Positions 1 through 9,436 are shown, counted from the stretch's first letter. The stretch is 64,000 bases of DNA from Methanosarcina horonobensis HB-1 = JCM 15518 (GCF_000970285.1 NZ_CP009516.1:3885036-3949035), one strand, 5' to 3'. Translations and numbers: made by a program. The notes: generated by a model not told the origin, from the letters alone.

Positions 1-993
1 TATTGGGATTTCTGCCGAAGTCAGAGTACGTGCAATCGTGTCACAAAAGATAATATAAACACCACCCATCAGTGCTGCCGTGGGAATGACAAAACGGTTA
101 TCCGGTCCCTGGATAAGGCGGGCTGCGTGGGGCATCATCAGGCCGACCCATGCAATAATCCCGACCGAAGATACACAGATAGCAGTAACCAGTGTAGCCA
201 GTACAATGAAAATAAACTTAAAAACCTCCGGGTTCACACCCAGTGCTCGGGCCTCCTCGTCGCCCATGGAAAGGACGTTCAGCTTCCACCCGAAGAACCA
301 CATGATAACTACGGATATCAGCACAACAGGTACAGTCAGATACACATCATCCCATGTTGTGTAGTAAAAGCCGCCCATCATCCAGAAGACAATTTCTCTC
401 AGTTGTGTATCGTTTGAGAGGTATTTCATGATGGAAACACAGGCGGAAAATATCGAGCCTATGATGATACCGGCAAGTACCAGCGTGACAACAGGTGTCT
501 GCCCCCTGCTCCTTGCCAGTGTATATGCAAGGAATACGGAAAGAGAGGCAAACGCAAAAGCACCCAGCTGTATAGAAACAAAGATATGAGGATAGACAAT
601 CCCCAGGGCTGCGCCGAACGCCGCTCCCGAAGATACTCCAAGGATATATGGTTCCACAAGAGGGTTGCGGAAACACCCCTGATAAATCGCCCCGGCCACA
701 GAAAGCCCGATACCGACAGTTATAGCCATAATGACTCTCGGGAAGCGGATATTCCAGACGATTGTGTTTTTCAGCTTATTCAGGGAATCCGCGTTATCCG
801 GTGAAAACAGATGAGTGGCGATGATAGAGTATACTTCCGGTATAGAGATATGATAGGTCCCTAAACAGATCGTGACCATCCCGCCTGCCATCATAACAAC
901 AGCGAGAAAGAGCATGACACACATCTTTCTCGCCTCAAAAAAATTGAGGGCAGTAAAGGTTGATTTTTTTACGTCAATCGATACTTCTTCCAT
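1..993 (-). CDS. FecCD/BtuC-type ABC transporter permease (3' end outside window)
   Basis: Membrane permease of an ABC importer for iron complexes, haem or corrinoids. The frame is open for 331 codons from the ATG at 993 to the window edge, so the C-terminus is missing. It is strongly hydrophobic with repeated membrane segments. Family signatures are visible: FPRVIMAITVG and GAIYQG in the N-terminal half, PYILGVSSGAAFG after them, and WVGLMMPHAARL followed by a DTIARTL segment near the cut, the usual place for the ATPase-coupling loop. It lies downstream of the binding-protein gene at 1131-2447 on the same strand, separated by about 137 bases, so the two probably form one transport operon whose ATPase lies beyond the edge. 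The substrate cannot be read from the sequence. Confidence 0.9.
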   Translation of the reverse strand, partial: MEEVSIDVKKSTFTALNFFEARKMCVMLFLAVVMMAGGMVTICLGTYHISIPEVYSIIATHLFSPDNADSLNKLKNTIVWNIRFPRVIMAITVGIGLSVAGAIYQGCFRNPLVEPYILGVSSGAAFGAALGIVYPHIFVSIQLGAFAFASLSVFLAYTLARSRGQTPVVTLVLAGIIIGSIFSACVSIMKYLSNDTQLREIVFWMMGGFYYTTWDDVYLTVPVVLISVVIMWFFGWKLNVLSMGDEEARALGVNPEVFKFIFIVLATLVTAICVSSVGIIAWVGLMMPHAARLIQGPDNRFVIPTAALMGGVYIIFCDTIARTLTSAEIPI

Positions 994-1130
994 GAAAAAC
1001 ACCCTGGAATCCTGCTCTATCATCCAGTCCAGACACTTGTTTGAACGAAGAGATACATTTGATACATCCCGACACTTTCATCCGCACACCATGCACGCCA
1101 TAACACACCTTTATCCGTTCCACTGCGTTT

Positions 1131-2447
1131 TTAGAAATCGTACTCCACTGTCCAGTCAAGGTACTGGGCCGACCTGATTTCTTCTGCTGTTGCACGGTCC
1201 ACTCCATATACATCCTGGTACAGTTTCAATGCAAACTCATGGACCTTGATATCCTGGAAAAGATCAGGATAACAGCCTTTCGCAACAATCAGCAAATCCA
1301 GAGGATACTCGACACGGCGGTCGCAGTTTCTCGGCGTGTAAGGCATGGAATAGATACGCTTGTTTTTGACTGCCTTAAGTTCCTGCACATTCTGGTAATA
1401 CATCGCATCCTGAAGTTCGATAGGCGGATGGTACCCGGAATATGTGGGTAAAAAAATCACATCAGGGTTCAATGCCAGAACCTGCTCGGCGTTAAGCAAC
1501 TTGCCAGAACCGGTATCCTGGTAAGCATTCCTGCCATTGGCAACAGTCTCGAGGATGTATGATTCCGGAGTATCGATGCCGCTTACATACCCGGCACCGC
1601 CGCTTTGCCTGGCCTTGGAAGAGATCCCGAGATAGAGCGCTGTGACCTTTTCCTCTTCAGGGATATCTTTAGTTCTGTCCAGAATCATCTTTTCCGTATT
1701 ATCCAGATAATCTGCCAGGGCCATTGTCTTTTCCTCCTTATCGAACAACTGTCCGATTACACGCATCTCATCGCGCATGGTGTTCAGGCCGGAATTATTG
1801 TAGTTGTTCGGAGAATAGAGCACGATTACGGGTATGCCCAGAGACTTGATCGTTGATATCTTTTTATTGTTATTTTCGATATCATTAGCACTCATAGAGC
1901 AGTCACCAACCCTTATAATGAGTACATCAGGATTCGCACTAGCCAGTTTTTCGTAGTTAATGATGGTCATACCTGACGAAGACTCCGTACAGGACACATT
2001 CGCTAGCCATGGATTAACGACGCACATCGTATTTGATCCACCGCTAAAAGTATAATTTGTACCGGAGTTTAGAGTAATATTTGACTGATAAAGTGAACTG
2101 GAACCAAGCCCAACCGAGCCAACAGAAACTACTTTCTCAACCTCACTAAGATTCGTCAGGACACCTTCAACGAACCCGTCGTCGATGGTAGCGATACGCT
2201 GGATATCTTTCGGCAATTTCACCTGGACGCCACGCATATCCGTTACGTAACGGTATTGTTCATCAGATGAGTCTGTTGTTGTCGATGAGTTTGCGGCAGT
2301 TGTTATAATCTGGCCTGCCTGTTCAGTGCATCCTTCTACCGATACTGTAAAGAGCGTTATGAGTACACATAAAACAAAGCCCTTTTTAAAATCAAAATAA
2401 CTGGAAAGCTTAGTTATTTGGTTATCATTTTCAGGTTTATCGACCAT
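1131..2447 (-). CDS. Periplasmic-binding lipoprotein of an iron-complex/corrinoid-type ABC importer
   Basis: Extracytoplasmic substrate-binding protein of the type feeding FecCD permeases. The ATG at 2447 is preferred over an upstream TTG because an AGGT-like site sits just upstream. A hydrophobic segment ends in SVEGC, a lipobox, so a lipid-anchored protein is expected. The family pattern follows: a DMRGVQVKLPKDIQRIA segment opening the first lobe, a LASANPDVLIIR stretch, a long connecting helix, then ALNPDVIFL in the second lobe. It is clearly paralogous to the protein at 4394-5620 (shared PDVI, EQVLA, GYHP, NKR/K-YSMP and ECYP/ACYP-like segments and the same end, AQYLDW against AQWLDW). 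The permease gene at 1-993 follows. The ligand is unknown. Confidence 0.88.
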   Translation of the reverse strand: MVDKPENDNQITKLSSYFDFKKGFVLCVLITLFTVSVEGCTEQAGQIITTAANSSTTTDSSDEQYRYVTDMRGVQVKLPKDIQRIATIDDGFVEGVLTNLSEVEKVVSVGSVGLGSSSLYQSNITLNSGTNYTFSGGSNTMCVVNPWLANVSCTESSSGMTIINYEKLASANPDVLIIRVGDCSMSANDIENNNKKISTIKSLGIPVIVLYSPNNYNNSGLNTMRDEMRVIGQLFDKEEKTMALADYLDNTEKMILDRTKDIPEEEKVTALYLGISSKARQSGGAGYVSGIDTPESYILETVANGRNAYQDTGSGKLLNAEQVLALNPDVIFLPTYSGYHPPIELQDAMYYQNVQELKAVKNKRIYSMPYTPRNCDRRVEYPLDLLIVAKGCYPDLFQDIKVHEFALKLYQDVYGVDRATAEEIRSAQYLDWTVEYDF

Positions 2448-2614
2448 ATATAATACCTGTAGCAACTATTTATTATTTAGTATTATATTGTACTACATAA
2501 CAGTATCGAATTAATTTTTATAGCTATGATTAAATTAAATGATAACAATTATTGCTAAAAATTATATATGATATGCCGAAGTATAGTAAGGACGCTTAGC
2601 TTAAAGGGTTAAAA

Positions 2615-4033
2615 ATGGCAGGATCTATCGATCGTTGGTTATCCAAGAATCAGAGGGGAGAGGCGATATTTTATCCGTTCGTGTATTTAATAACTATTCT
2701 TTTACTTCTTACTGCACTGCCTTTGATAGCTTATGCGGATGATACGAAAACCGTCACCGTTGTATATCTCTATGAAGAAGGCTGCCACCGGTGTACCGAA
2801 GTAATGCCAGTAGTCAGGCAGGCCATAGAGGAAACCCGTGGAGAAGGACTCTCTGTCGATTATCAGGAAATTAGAGTCAATTCACAAAAAGGCACATCCT
2901 ATGTCGACCGGTATAGTCTGATAGATATCCCGGATCTGATTATCGATAATCATACGATTATTGGTCCCGCAAACCTGGATGGAGATTACGTAACAATTCT
3001 AAGAAATATTAAGGATACAATCGCATCTTCTTACGGATATGCTCCGCCAGTGACTGTGCATACAACTGCAGTAAAAAAAAGTGGAAATGACAATAACGTT
3101 ACTGTAACGGTATATCTATTAAACCAGGGCAACGCGCCAATTAATGTCAGTCTATCCGGGGGGCTGACAGAGGGTTCCCGATTAGTTTCAGGACTATTTT
3201 TCTGGAGCGGCCCATTACAGCCGGATGCTGAAGAAAAGGTAACATACGTGCTATCGGGTGGCAACACCTCTTGTGTGTCCCCTTCTACCGTATATTATGA
3301 AGATAACTGTGGCAGGCATGTTATTACAGACAGCTATATATCCGTCGGCACGATGCCGATGATCTCGGTTCCCATTGCATTTGTATCCGGAATCGTAGCT
3401 GCATTTTCCCCGTGTAGCCTCGCAGTCATAACATATATGGCCACGCTGGCAGTTTCCAGTGAAAGACGGTACTTGTTGCTGATTAATGTGATGTCTTTTT
3501 CGGTAGGGTTGCTCTTCACTTATTCACTGATCGGTGTCTGCTTCTACAGGCTCAGTGTTACCATGCCCTCCATGTATAATGTAGCCAGATATGCTATCGT
3601 CATTTCAATGCTCGTCATCGGCTCTGCCATGATAATCAGGACATTATTCAATTATGGGCGCAGTTTCTCGGATATAGGGTTCAAAAAGTTCCTTGCTCTG
3701 CTGCAGCCATATGGCAAAATGAGCACGGCTAGCTACAGCTTTGCCATTGGGATGGGATTCAGCATGATTAAAATGCCCTGTGCTGGCGGGCCATATCTCG
3801 CGATACTTGGCATAATGGCGGATCAGAGCGGCTCATTTCATAGATTATATTACCTGCTGGCTTACGATGCAGGCGTCGTGTTACCGGTGCTGTGTCTCGG
3901 GGTTCTTCTCTCTCTTGGATTTTCCGCCCACAGATTGGACACGATCAGGAAACAATACCGGGTCGTTATAAATGTTTCAACCGGAATCACTCTTTTTATT
4001 CTGGCCGGATTGCTGGCATTTAACGTAATATGA
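2615..4033 (+). CDS. Thioredoxin-like domain fused to CcdA/DsbD-type membrane domain
   Basis: Predicted transmembrane thiol-disulfide exchange protein. An N-terminal signal or anchor (residues about 18-42) precedes a thioredoxin-fold domain containing EEGCHRCTEV, a CxxC redox motif (CHRC), and IPDLIIDN near the usual cis-Pro position. A beta-rich stretch follows, then about six membrane segments from residue about 245 with two cysteine-bearing patches, AAFSPCSLAVITY and IKMPCAGGPYLAILG, typical of CcdA/DsbD. It would carry electrons from the cytoplasm to an extracytoplasmic thioredoxin domain. It is divergent from the binding-protein gene at 1131-2447 and 360 bases ahead of the paralogous binding protein at 4394. 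A role in maturing a haem, cofactor or metal-binding partner of these transporters is inference. Confidence 0.85.
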   Translation: MAGSIDRWLSKNQRGEAIFYPFVYLITILLLLTALPLIAYADDTKTVTVVYLYEEGCHRCTEVMPVVRQAIEETRGEGLSVDYQEIRVNSQKGTSYVDRYSLIDIPDLIIDNHTIIGPANLDGDYVTILRNIKDTIASSYGYAPPVTVHTTAVKKSGNDNNVTVTVYLLNQGNAPINVSLSGGLTEGSRLVSGLFFWSGPLQPDAEEKVTYVLSGGNTSCVSPSTVYYEDNCGRHVITDSYISVGTMPMISVPIAFVSGIVAAFSPCSLAVITYMATLAVSSERRYLLLINVMSFSVGLLFTYSLIGVCFYRLSVTMPSMYNVARYAIVISMLVIGSAMIIRTLFNYGRSFSDIGFKKFLALLQPYGKMSTASYSFAIGMGFSMIKMPCAGGPYLAILGIMADQSGSFHRLYYLLAYDAGVVLPVLCLGVLLSLGFSAHRLDTIRKQYRVVINVSTGITLFILAGLLAFNVI

Positions 4034-4393
4034 TCGATAGTTGATTACTCCCATCACTGAAGCGACGGACATCTGTCAGAGTTCTAAAGCAGATAAATAC
4101 AGTAAAGTGCTCCAAAGGTTTGATAAGATATTTTTTAGGATTGATAACACTTAATAATATACAATATACAAAAATAGGCAAGTTTATTAATGAGAAGTTG
4201 AATTAAAGTGCTACAAATCTATTATAATTATTAATAGTTGATTATATAAGTTAGAACATTGAATCAGCAATTTTCTGACTTAAAAATTAGAGATTTAGCA
4301 TAAAAATAGCCTTTTCAAATGTAGTGTTCCTTAACCGACTACAAAGGACTGCAAATAATAGTCAATTAATAAACGATTGAGGTTGAGGTTTTT
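4034..4393. other. AT-rich spacer, probable promoter region of the second binding protein
   Basis: About 360 very AT-rich bases with no supported gene. A GAGGTTTTTATG context at the end supplies the start of the next gene. Several A/T tracts could serve as TATA boxes, but none can be singled out. No riboswitch-like structure was recognised. Confidence 0.4.
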
Positions 4394-5620
4394 ATGAATA
4401 AATTCATAGTTTGCATGTTTCTGATTTTACTTATTAGCCTGCCTTTTTCCGGATGCATATCAGAAAAAGCCACTTCGTCAGTAACGGATTCGTCGACAAA
4501 CGATGAATCCAATAATATTACGGATATGAGAGGCATCCAGGTAAAAGTGCCGAAAAACATCACAAGGGCTGCCGTGATCAGCGATGGCTTCGTCGAATGT
4601 ACGATGATCAGCCTGGGTGTCCAGGATACTATCGTGGCTGTTGGTACCACAATCACAAATGATTATACTTATGTATTCCCGAGTGTCAAGGGAGAAAATT
4701 TCACGTATGAAAATGGTAAAAACACGATGATTTACCTGGATCCTTCGTTAAACGAAACAGTCAGGTTAACACCAAAGCAATACAACGTCATCAGCTACGA
4801 AACGCTTGCAAGTTCGGATCCCGATGTCATAATCCTCAGGGTAGGAGACTGCTCGGTTGGGTGGGATAACCGTGACACGATGAATAAAACAATTGACACG
4901 ATGGAATCACTTGGGGTCCCTGTGATAGTCCTGTATTCCCCTACATATTATTCGAACTCGGACCTCTCTACCATAAGAGAAGAGATCAAAATTATCGGAC
5001 AAGTTTTTGGAAAAGAGAAGGACGCTCTTGAGTTAGCTGATTACATCCAGAGCGCGGAGAAGATGATATCGGACAGGACAAAGGATATACCTGAGGTCAG
5101 CAAGCCTTCGGTATTGTACTTCGGTCTTTCGCCCAATGCCAGGAAAGCTGGAGGCTCAGGCCATTCATGGGGTATCGATACACCTGAGTCATACACCATC
5201 GAGGGCATAGTGCATGCGAAGAATGCCTACAGAGATACTGGTACTGCAAAGATACTGAACACCGAACAGGTTCTGGCCATGGACCCTGATGTCATACTAC
5301 TGGCCACTTCATGGGGATACCATCCGGCCAGGGAGCTTTACGAAGCACCATATTACCAGAACCTGAATGAACTGAGTGCAATCAAGAATAAGAAAGTATA
5401 TTCGATGCCGTGGACGCCCTCAAACTGCGCCCGACGCCTAGAATATCCTATCGACCTGATGATTACAGCGAAAGCATGCTACCCGGAGAAATTCCAGGAC
5501 ATTAAAGTCCACGAATGGGTACTGGACTTCTACAAACAGGTCTACAATGTTGATGACAAAACTGCTAGAGGTCTCAGGTCAGCACAGTGGCTCGACTGGA
5601 TGGAAGAGGAAGACTTTTGA
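4394..5620 (+). CDS. Periplasmic-binding lipoprotein, paralogue of the 1131-2447 protein
   Basis: Substrate-binding lipoprotein of 408 residues. The signal peptide is short and ends in LPFSGC, a clear lipobox, so cysteine 21 should be lipidated. The mature part has the two-lobe organisation of the FecB/BtuF family: DMRGIQVKVPKNITRAA, a SSDPDVIILRVGDCSVG stretch, a long helix and AMDPDVILLATSWGYHP. Similarity to the protein at 1131-2447 runs along most of its length, which suggests local duplication followed by divergence of the ligand site. It has no permease of its own in the window, so it may share the permease at 1-993. The methyltransferase gene at 5678 follows after 57 bases on the same strand. 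Confidence 0.88.
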   Translation: MNKFIVCMFLILLISLPFSGCISEKATSSVTDSSTNDESNNITDMRGIQVKVPKNITRAAVISDGFVECTMISLGVQDTIVAVGTTITNDYTYVFPSVKGENFTYENGKNTMIYLDPSLNETVRLTPKQYNVISYETLASSDPDVIILRVGDCSVGWDNRDTMNKTIDTMESLGVPVIVLYSPTYYSNSDLSTIREEIKIIGQVFGKEKDALELADYIQSAEKMISDRTKDIPEVSKPSVLYFGLSPNARKAGGSGHSWGIDTPESYTIEGIVHAKNAYRDTGTAKILNTEQVLAMDPDVILLATSWGYHPARELYEAPYYQNLNELSAIKNKKVYSMPWTPSNCARRLEYPIDLMITAKACYPEKFQDIKVHEWVLDFYKQVYNVDDKTARGLRSAQWLDWMEEEDF

Positions 5621-5677
5621 GAATTTATGAGAAAAATTCGGAGAAGAATTTGAGAAGAGTTTTTGAGGAGAATTTTC

Positions 5678-6505
5678 ATGATGAATAACACTATAGACTA
5701 TGGAGAGATCTGGAAAACGATGATGACAGAGAGTAAGAAGACGAACTTTGAAAGCGACAGATTCTGGACAATGGAAGAGGCGGTAAAATATGACACGCAG
5801 ATCAAGATGGACAACTGGAGTTTTTCCAGAAACCTGATCAAACGGATTGATTTCACTCCGGATTCAAAAGTTCTGGATATCGGATCCGGTCCCGGTACAC
5901 TAACCATACCGCTCGCAGACATGGTTAAGCACATCACTGCCGTCGAGCCTTCAGATGGTATGTTATACTGCCTGAAAGAGAACATTAAAGCAAATGGGTT
6001 AAATAACGTATCCTGGATCCAGAAGAGGTGGGAAGATGTCGATATCAAAGATCTGGACGCACCATATGATATAGTTATTGCCTCGTTTTCCCTGGCCATG
6101 CCGGATATCAGAGAGGCAGTGATTAAAATGAACGATGTGTCCTCAAAATATGTCTACCTGAACTGGTTCGCAGGTATGCCTTCCTGGGAAAAGACGTATG
6201 CTGAAGCGTGGCGGAGGGTCCATGGCACCCCATATAATATCCATCCGCAGATAGACTGCATATACAAAGTGCTGTATGACATGGGAATATACCCGAATGT
6301 CACCGTATACCCTGATTACTGGGAACTGGTCTATCCGAGAATGGAAGAAGCAGTTACTCATTACAGAAGGATTGTCAACGCGACCACAGCCGAACACGAT
6401 GCAATACTACAACAGTATATATCTGAGGCATTTTCCTGCGAAAACGGAGACGTCAGGATGAAGGAAAAATCATATACCGCCTGGCTGTGGTGGAAAAAGT
6501 CGTAA
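5678..6505 (+). CDS. Class I SAM-dependent methyltransferase
   Basis: Soluble methyltransferase of 275 residues. The first of two adjacent ATG codons (5678) is chosen because GAGGAG lies seven bases upstream; a TTG at 5663 has no such site. The Rossmann signature is explicit: KVLDIGSGPGTLTIPLA is motif I with the SAM-binding glycines, AVEPSDGML carries the acidic residue of motif II, and a WEDVDI segment and PYDIVIASFSLAM follow as motifs III and IV. The acceptor is not evident. Placement right behind a corrinoid/iron-type binding lipoprotein suggests modification of an imported cofactor or metallophore, but that is inference. Confidence 0.88.
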   Translation: MMNNTIDYGEIWKTMMTESKKTNFESDRFWTMEEAVKYDTQIKMDNWSFSRNLIKRIDFTPDSKVLDIGSGPGTLTIPLADMVKHITAVEPSDGMLYCLKENIKANGLNNVSWIQKRWEDVDIKDLDAPYDIVIASFSLAMPDIREAVIKMNDVSSKYVYLNWFAGMPSWEKTYAEAWRRVHGTPYNIHPQIDCIYKVLYDMGIYPNVTVYPDYWELVYPRMEEAVTHYRRIVNATTAEHDAILQQYISEAFSCENGDVRMKEKSYTAWLWWKKS

Positions 6506-6637
6506 ATAGGTCCTAATGGCGTCTTACATGCCATCTCATAATTTTTCGTATCTTAGCTTTTCTACTTTCCTTTAAATCTCTTCTTTTTCTCAAAAATAAT
6601 TAAACCCAATAGTAAAGCTCAATAATTAAATTCAATG

Positions 6638-6689
6638 ATTAAACTCGACAATTAAACTCGACAATTAAACTCGACAATTAAACTCGATA
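6638..6689. repeat. 13-bp tandem repeat, four copies
   Basis: Four head-to-tail copies of attaaactcgaca (the last ends in gata), flanked on both sides by degenerate versions based on aattaaa/tcaaactcaa. It lies in the non-coding interval between the methyltransferase and the small membrane protein. Confidence 0.85.
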
Positions 6690-6901
6690 ATCAAACTCAA
6701 TGAGTATGGACTATTCCCGTTGATCAGTTAATACTTACGGATTTCATAATACCTTTTTAAAAACTAACCCAAAAATGTTAATCAAAAATGTTAACCAAAA
6801 CTGTAAATGCCTGTAAGATCTGTAAATGCCAGTAAGTATACTTCAGCAGCACGCTATAAAGAGACACGATAAAGACATGATATTTTAATGGAGTAAAAAC
6901 G

Positions 6902-7249
6902 ATGGAAGAAATACATCCCGAAACATCCGATCCAAGTGTGGAATTTCACCCGAAAGCTGATATGACTCCCGGATACGGAACGGAAGAAACCAGGCAGAAA
7001 AGAAAAAACCCGGTCATTGCAGCGTTATTATCTCTAATAATTCCAGGGCTCGGCCAGGTCTATGCAGGAGACCTGTATAAAGGACTTGCACTGTTTGCCG
7101 CACTGGTGGTTAGCCTCTGTTTGATAGCTCTTATTATCGGGTTTTTCACATTTTTTGCTACCTGGATATTTGCAGTATCTGATGCATACAAGATGGTTAA
7201 AAAACAAAATGACAGAGTTGAGAAGAAAAAAAACGGTGCTTCTGCGTAA
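6902..7249 (+). CDS. Small membrane protein, TM2-like
   Basis: A 115-residue protein with an acidic, hydrophilic N-terminus (residues 1-35), then RKNPVIAALLSLIIPGLGQ and YAGDLYKGLALFAAL, resembling the first helix and glycine turn of TM2-type proteins, a second hydrophobic stretch to about residue 90 and a lysine-rich tail. A GGAG site about eight bases upstream supports the ATG. The PGLGQVYAGD segment is typical of small archaeal and bacterial membrane proteins of unknown role. It stands alone between the tandem repeat and the IscB element. Confidence 0.75.
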   Translation: MEEIHPETSDPSVEFHPKADMTPGYGTEETRQKRKNPVIAALLSLIIPGLGQVYAGDLYKGLALFAALVVSLCLIALIIGFFTFFATWIFAVSDAYKMVKKQNDRVEKKKNGASA

Positions 7250-7437
7250 TTTGAGAAGATCCTACTGAGAAGATTCTCTTTATTACCTCCACCAGGGTTC
7301 AGAGGAAAAGATGAAGGGCTCCTCTGGCAAACCGGGACTTTGAAGCGAATATTGGATCAGAGAAATAAAACAGGATCCTCCAGGATCACTGTTAATTTCA
7401 ACCAACAAACCCGATGCCGAATTTATAATATTCACGT

Positions 7438-8778
7438 TCAATAAGGAAGGATGCTCGTGACTTCAGTCATGAGAGGAATTCCGTCAACTCCCACATGCTC
7501 TGAGGCATATTCGTATCCGTCGACCCTACTCAACATTTTACAATATTTGTGATTTATTCCCTGTGCTGCTTTAACACCTTCTTTATTTTTAATATCAAAA
7601 TATCCCGTTTTCCTACAGGCTACCGCTCCAATCCAGGTTCCTTGGTGCTTTCCTTTAGGAACAATTGCTTTAACAATGTCTCCAGTTTGAAATCCAAAGA
7701 AACTCTTTTGCCTAGCTAAATATCCTCTAGGGAAACCATACTTATTGAGATTAGTTCTGCAATGTGATCCTCTACCTTTTGCTTTAATGTGAAGCACTGA
7801 ATTTGTTCGGAATATAATATCGTTTGGTGTTGAAGTACCAACACATACGGCATCGAAATGATGGTTTTTTGGCAGGTTTAACAGGATTCTGTTCATTTTC
7901 GTTCTAGCACCTGTTCCGCATTCGATATTAAGTCCAGTTTCAGAAAGAACATTGTATACTTTCCATCTTGTAGCTGTGACAAGTGCAGCATCTTTTAGCG
8001 GCTTCTTTGCTTGTTTCTGTATGTCAGGATAACCAAACTCTTCTGCTGTCATATCACCCTTTACTTGATTACATGCATGGCAGGCTAATGTAAGATTAGA
8101 AATTCTACTTGTACCACCTCTTGATTTCGGGATAATATGTTCAATTTCAAGCGAAATATTTTCTGCTCCACAGTATGCACATTTTCTATCCCATTTTTCA
8201 AGAAGATACTCCCGGATTTCGTAACCTTGAAGTTCTCCTTGTTGGTATTCAATGCCTGATATTTCGGGATTCTGCATTAGTTGTGTATCAAACTTTACAT
8301 TTTCATATGAAATATGAGTCAACGAACACAATCTTTGCAGCTTTATAACCCAGTTTTTAATATTATCTACTCTGCTTTGCAGAGATGGAGGGAGCCAACC
8401 TTCTTTTCGTCCTCTGTTATTGAATTTTGGCTTTCTGTATCTTGTGTTTCTATTTCGTCTGGTCCTTCTCATTGCTCTACGGCTGTCAATATTGCTTTTT
8501 ATGTTTGTTTTGTGATGAATTTGAGCTAACCAAACGACCGTGGGCCCATTCAAGATAGCCAACCCCGTATATCGGCTTCCGTAATCTATTTTCAATCTAA
8601 ATTCAGCTTTACTTTCAGAGTCTTTTAACTTCCTTTCAGATTCCTTTAATTCCTTTAGCCGAATTGTGAATGGGTATTTTTTATGAATTACCACTTTTCC
8701 TGTTTTCAGCAATTTTCTAGCAACCGCCGAATGACAAGGACTTAATGGTTGTTTGTTTTTGTTCAATACAAATACCAT
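7438..8778 (-). CDS. iscB: IscB-type RNA-guided nuclease (RuvC split by HNH)
   Basis: Transposon-associated ancestor-type relative of Cas9, 446 residues, apparently intact. Order: an N-terminal PLMP-like domain (NKQPLSPCHSAVARKLL), RuvC-I with Asp about 65 in LKIDYGSRYTGLAIL, an arginine-rich bridge helix (RRAMRRTRRNRN, about 100-111), RuvC-II with Glu about 159 (SYENVKF), then an HNH domain with CAYC, EIEHIIPKSRGG (His about 214), CHAC and CNQVKGD, and RuvC-III around HHFDAV (Asp about 309). A basic C-terminal part (GRGSHCRTNLNKYG onward) should contact RNA and the target-adjacent motif. Upstream lies a HEARO-type RNA (8790-9043). No TnpA transposase is nearby, so the element would need help in trans to move. 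Confidence 0.92.
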   Translation of the reverse strand: MVFVLNKNKQPLSPCHSAVARKLLKTGKVVIHKKYPFTIRLKELKESERKLKDSESKAEFRLKIDYGSRYTGLAILNGPTVVWLAQIHHKTNIKSNIDSRRAMRRTRRNRNTRYRKPKFNNRGRKEGWLPPSLQSRVDNIKNWVIKLQRLCSLTHISYENVKFDTQLMQNPEISGIEYQQGELQGYEIREYLLEKWDRKCAYCGAENISLEIEHIIPKSRGGTSRISNLTLACHACNQVKGDMTAEEFGYPDIQKQAKKPLKDAALVTATRWKVYNVLSETGLNIECGTGARTKMNRILLNLPKNHHFDAVCVGTSTPNDIIFRTNSVLHIKAKGRGSHCRTNLNKYGFPRGYLARQKSFFGFQTGDIVKAIVPKGKHQGTWIGAVACRKTGYFDIKNKEGVKAAQGINHKYCKMLSRVDGYEYASEHVGVDGIPLMTEVTSILPY

Positions 8779-8789
8779 TTTGAATTTCT

Positions 8790-9043
8790 CCTATCTCGAA
8801 ATGCAAGATAAATCTTACATCCGGTAACGCATTTTCATGTCTCATCTCGTCAATGTTGGAAATGCTTGTTAGGTATAGTACACCATTCCTACCCTCAGAA
8901 TTTTTAATACTACACGACAGAGCTACAAGCTGATGAAGCACCTATAGGTGTCATGACATTTCCAACGTAGTTCTCAAAGAACTTAGACTGGTCAATCAAG
9001 GCACTATTTCATGCCTACCACTTTAGTGGTGGGTTATTGACCC
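8790..9043 (-). ncRNA. HEARO / omega-RNA of the IscB element
   Basis: Non-coding stretch directly 5' of iscB with many helices. A stem at 9014-9033 pairs CCTACCACT with AGTGGTGGG. The ten bases at 8855-8864 (gttggaaatg) are complementary to 8959-8968 (catttccaac), a long-range helix. A further hairpin lies near 8806-8825, just before the start codon. HEARO RNAs are known to precede IscB genes in this way, with the guide at the RNA 5' end, here near 9030-9050 read on the minus strand. The exact ends and guide are not defined here. Confidence 0.75.
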
Positions 9044-9199
9044 TCGATCTTGAGATACGACCTCGTATCATACGTGTTACTTATGTAATAGACTTGATTC
9101 CCGAATTTGATAAATATGCCACCGTATTCTTCATTATATCGTGTGTGATTCCAGGAAAATATTCCATTAATCTGAAGAGATCCCGTACCGCCTATCCGG

Positions 9200-9436
9200 C
9201 TAGCTCACAGTTTTTTTAATTGAAAGGAATCGTTCCAGGTCTTCAGCAGTAAGCTCAGCATAAGGAGGGGTATCGGCTGGGACTTCATCCGTACTCCATA
9301 CCGTAGCACGGACCCACATTTCAAATGGATAATCCAGTTCAGCCTCTTTTTGTGATATCAAGTCTAATATCCGGTCCCTCTCATCACTGGTTGTTTCCAG
9401 TTCGGTGATGTGCCCGTATGTACTCTTGTTATTCAA
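9200..9436 (-). CDS. Small hypothetical protein, possibly 5'-truncated
   Basis: Seventy-eight codons from a TTG, or a few more from a preceding in-frame CTG. The protein is acidic and soluble: TSDERDRILDLISQKEAEL is a helical stretch, PFEMWVRATVW follows, and AELTAEDLERFLSI ends it. I do not recognise the family. The frame is open upstream to a TAA about 30 bases before the TTG and no ATG or convincing ribosome site is present. The N-terminus may therefore have been lost, plausibly with the arrival of the neighbouring IscB element. Confidence 0.4.
   Translation of the reverse strand: MNNKSTYGHITELETTSDERDRILDLISQKEAELDYPFEMWVRATVWSTDEVPADTPPYAELTAEDLERFLSIKKTVS

Noticed and set aside
2448..2614. 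Cobalamin riboswitch before the binding-protein gene
   Set aside because: The interval is only about 170 bases, AT-rich and shared with a divergent gene. No conserved B12-box-like sequence was seen.
6638..6689. Tandem repeats as a CRISPR array
   Set aside because: The 13-bp units abut with no spacers. The 16-bp array at 62054 is the same kind, and no cas genes are present.
8717..8941. 74-codon frame just upstream of iscB
   Set aside because: It overlaps the predicted HEARO/omega-RNA and the iscB start, and its protein is not recognisable.
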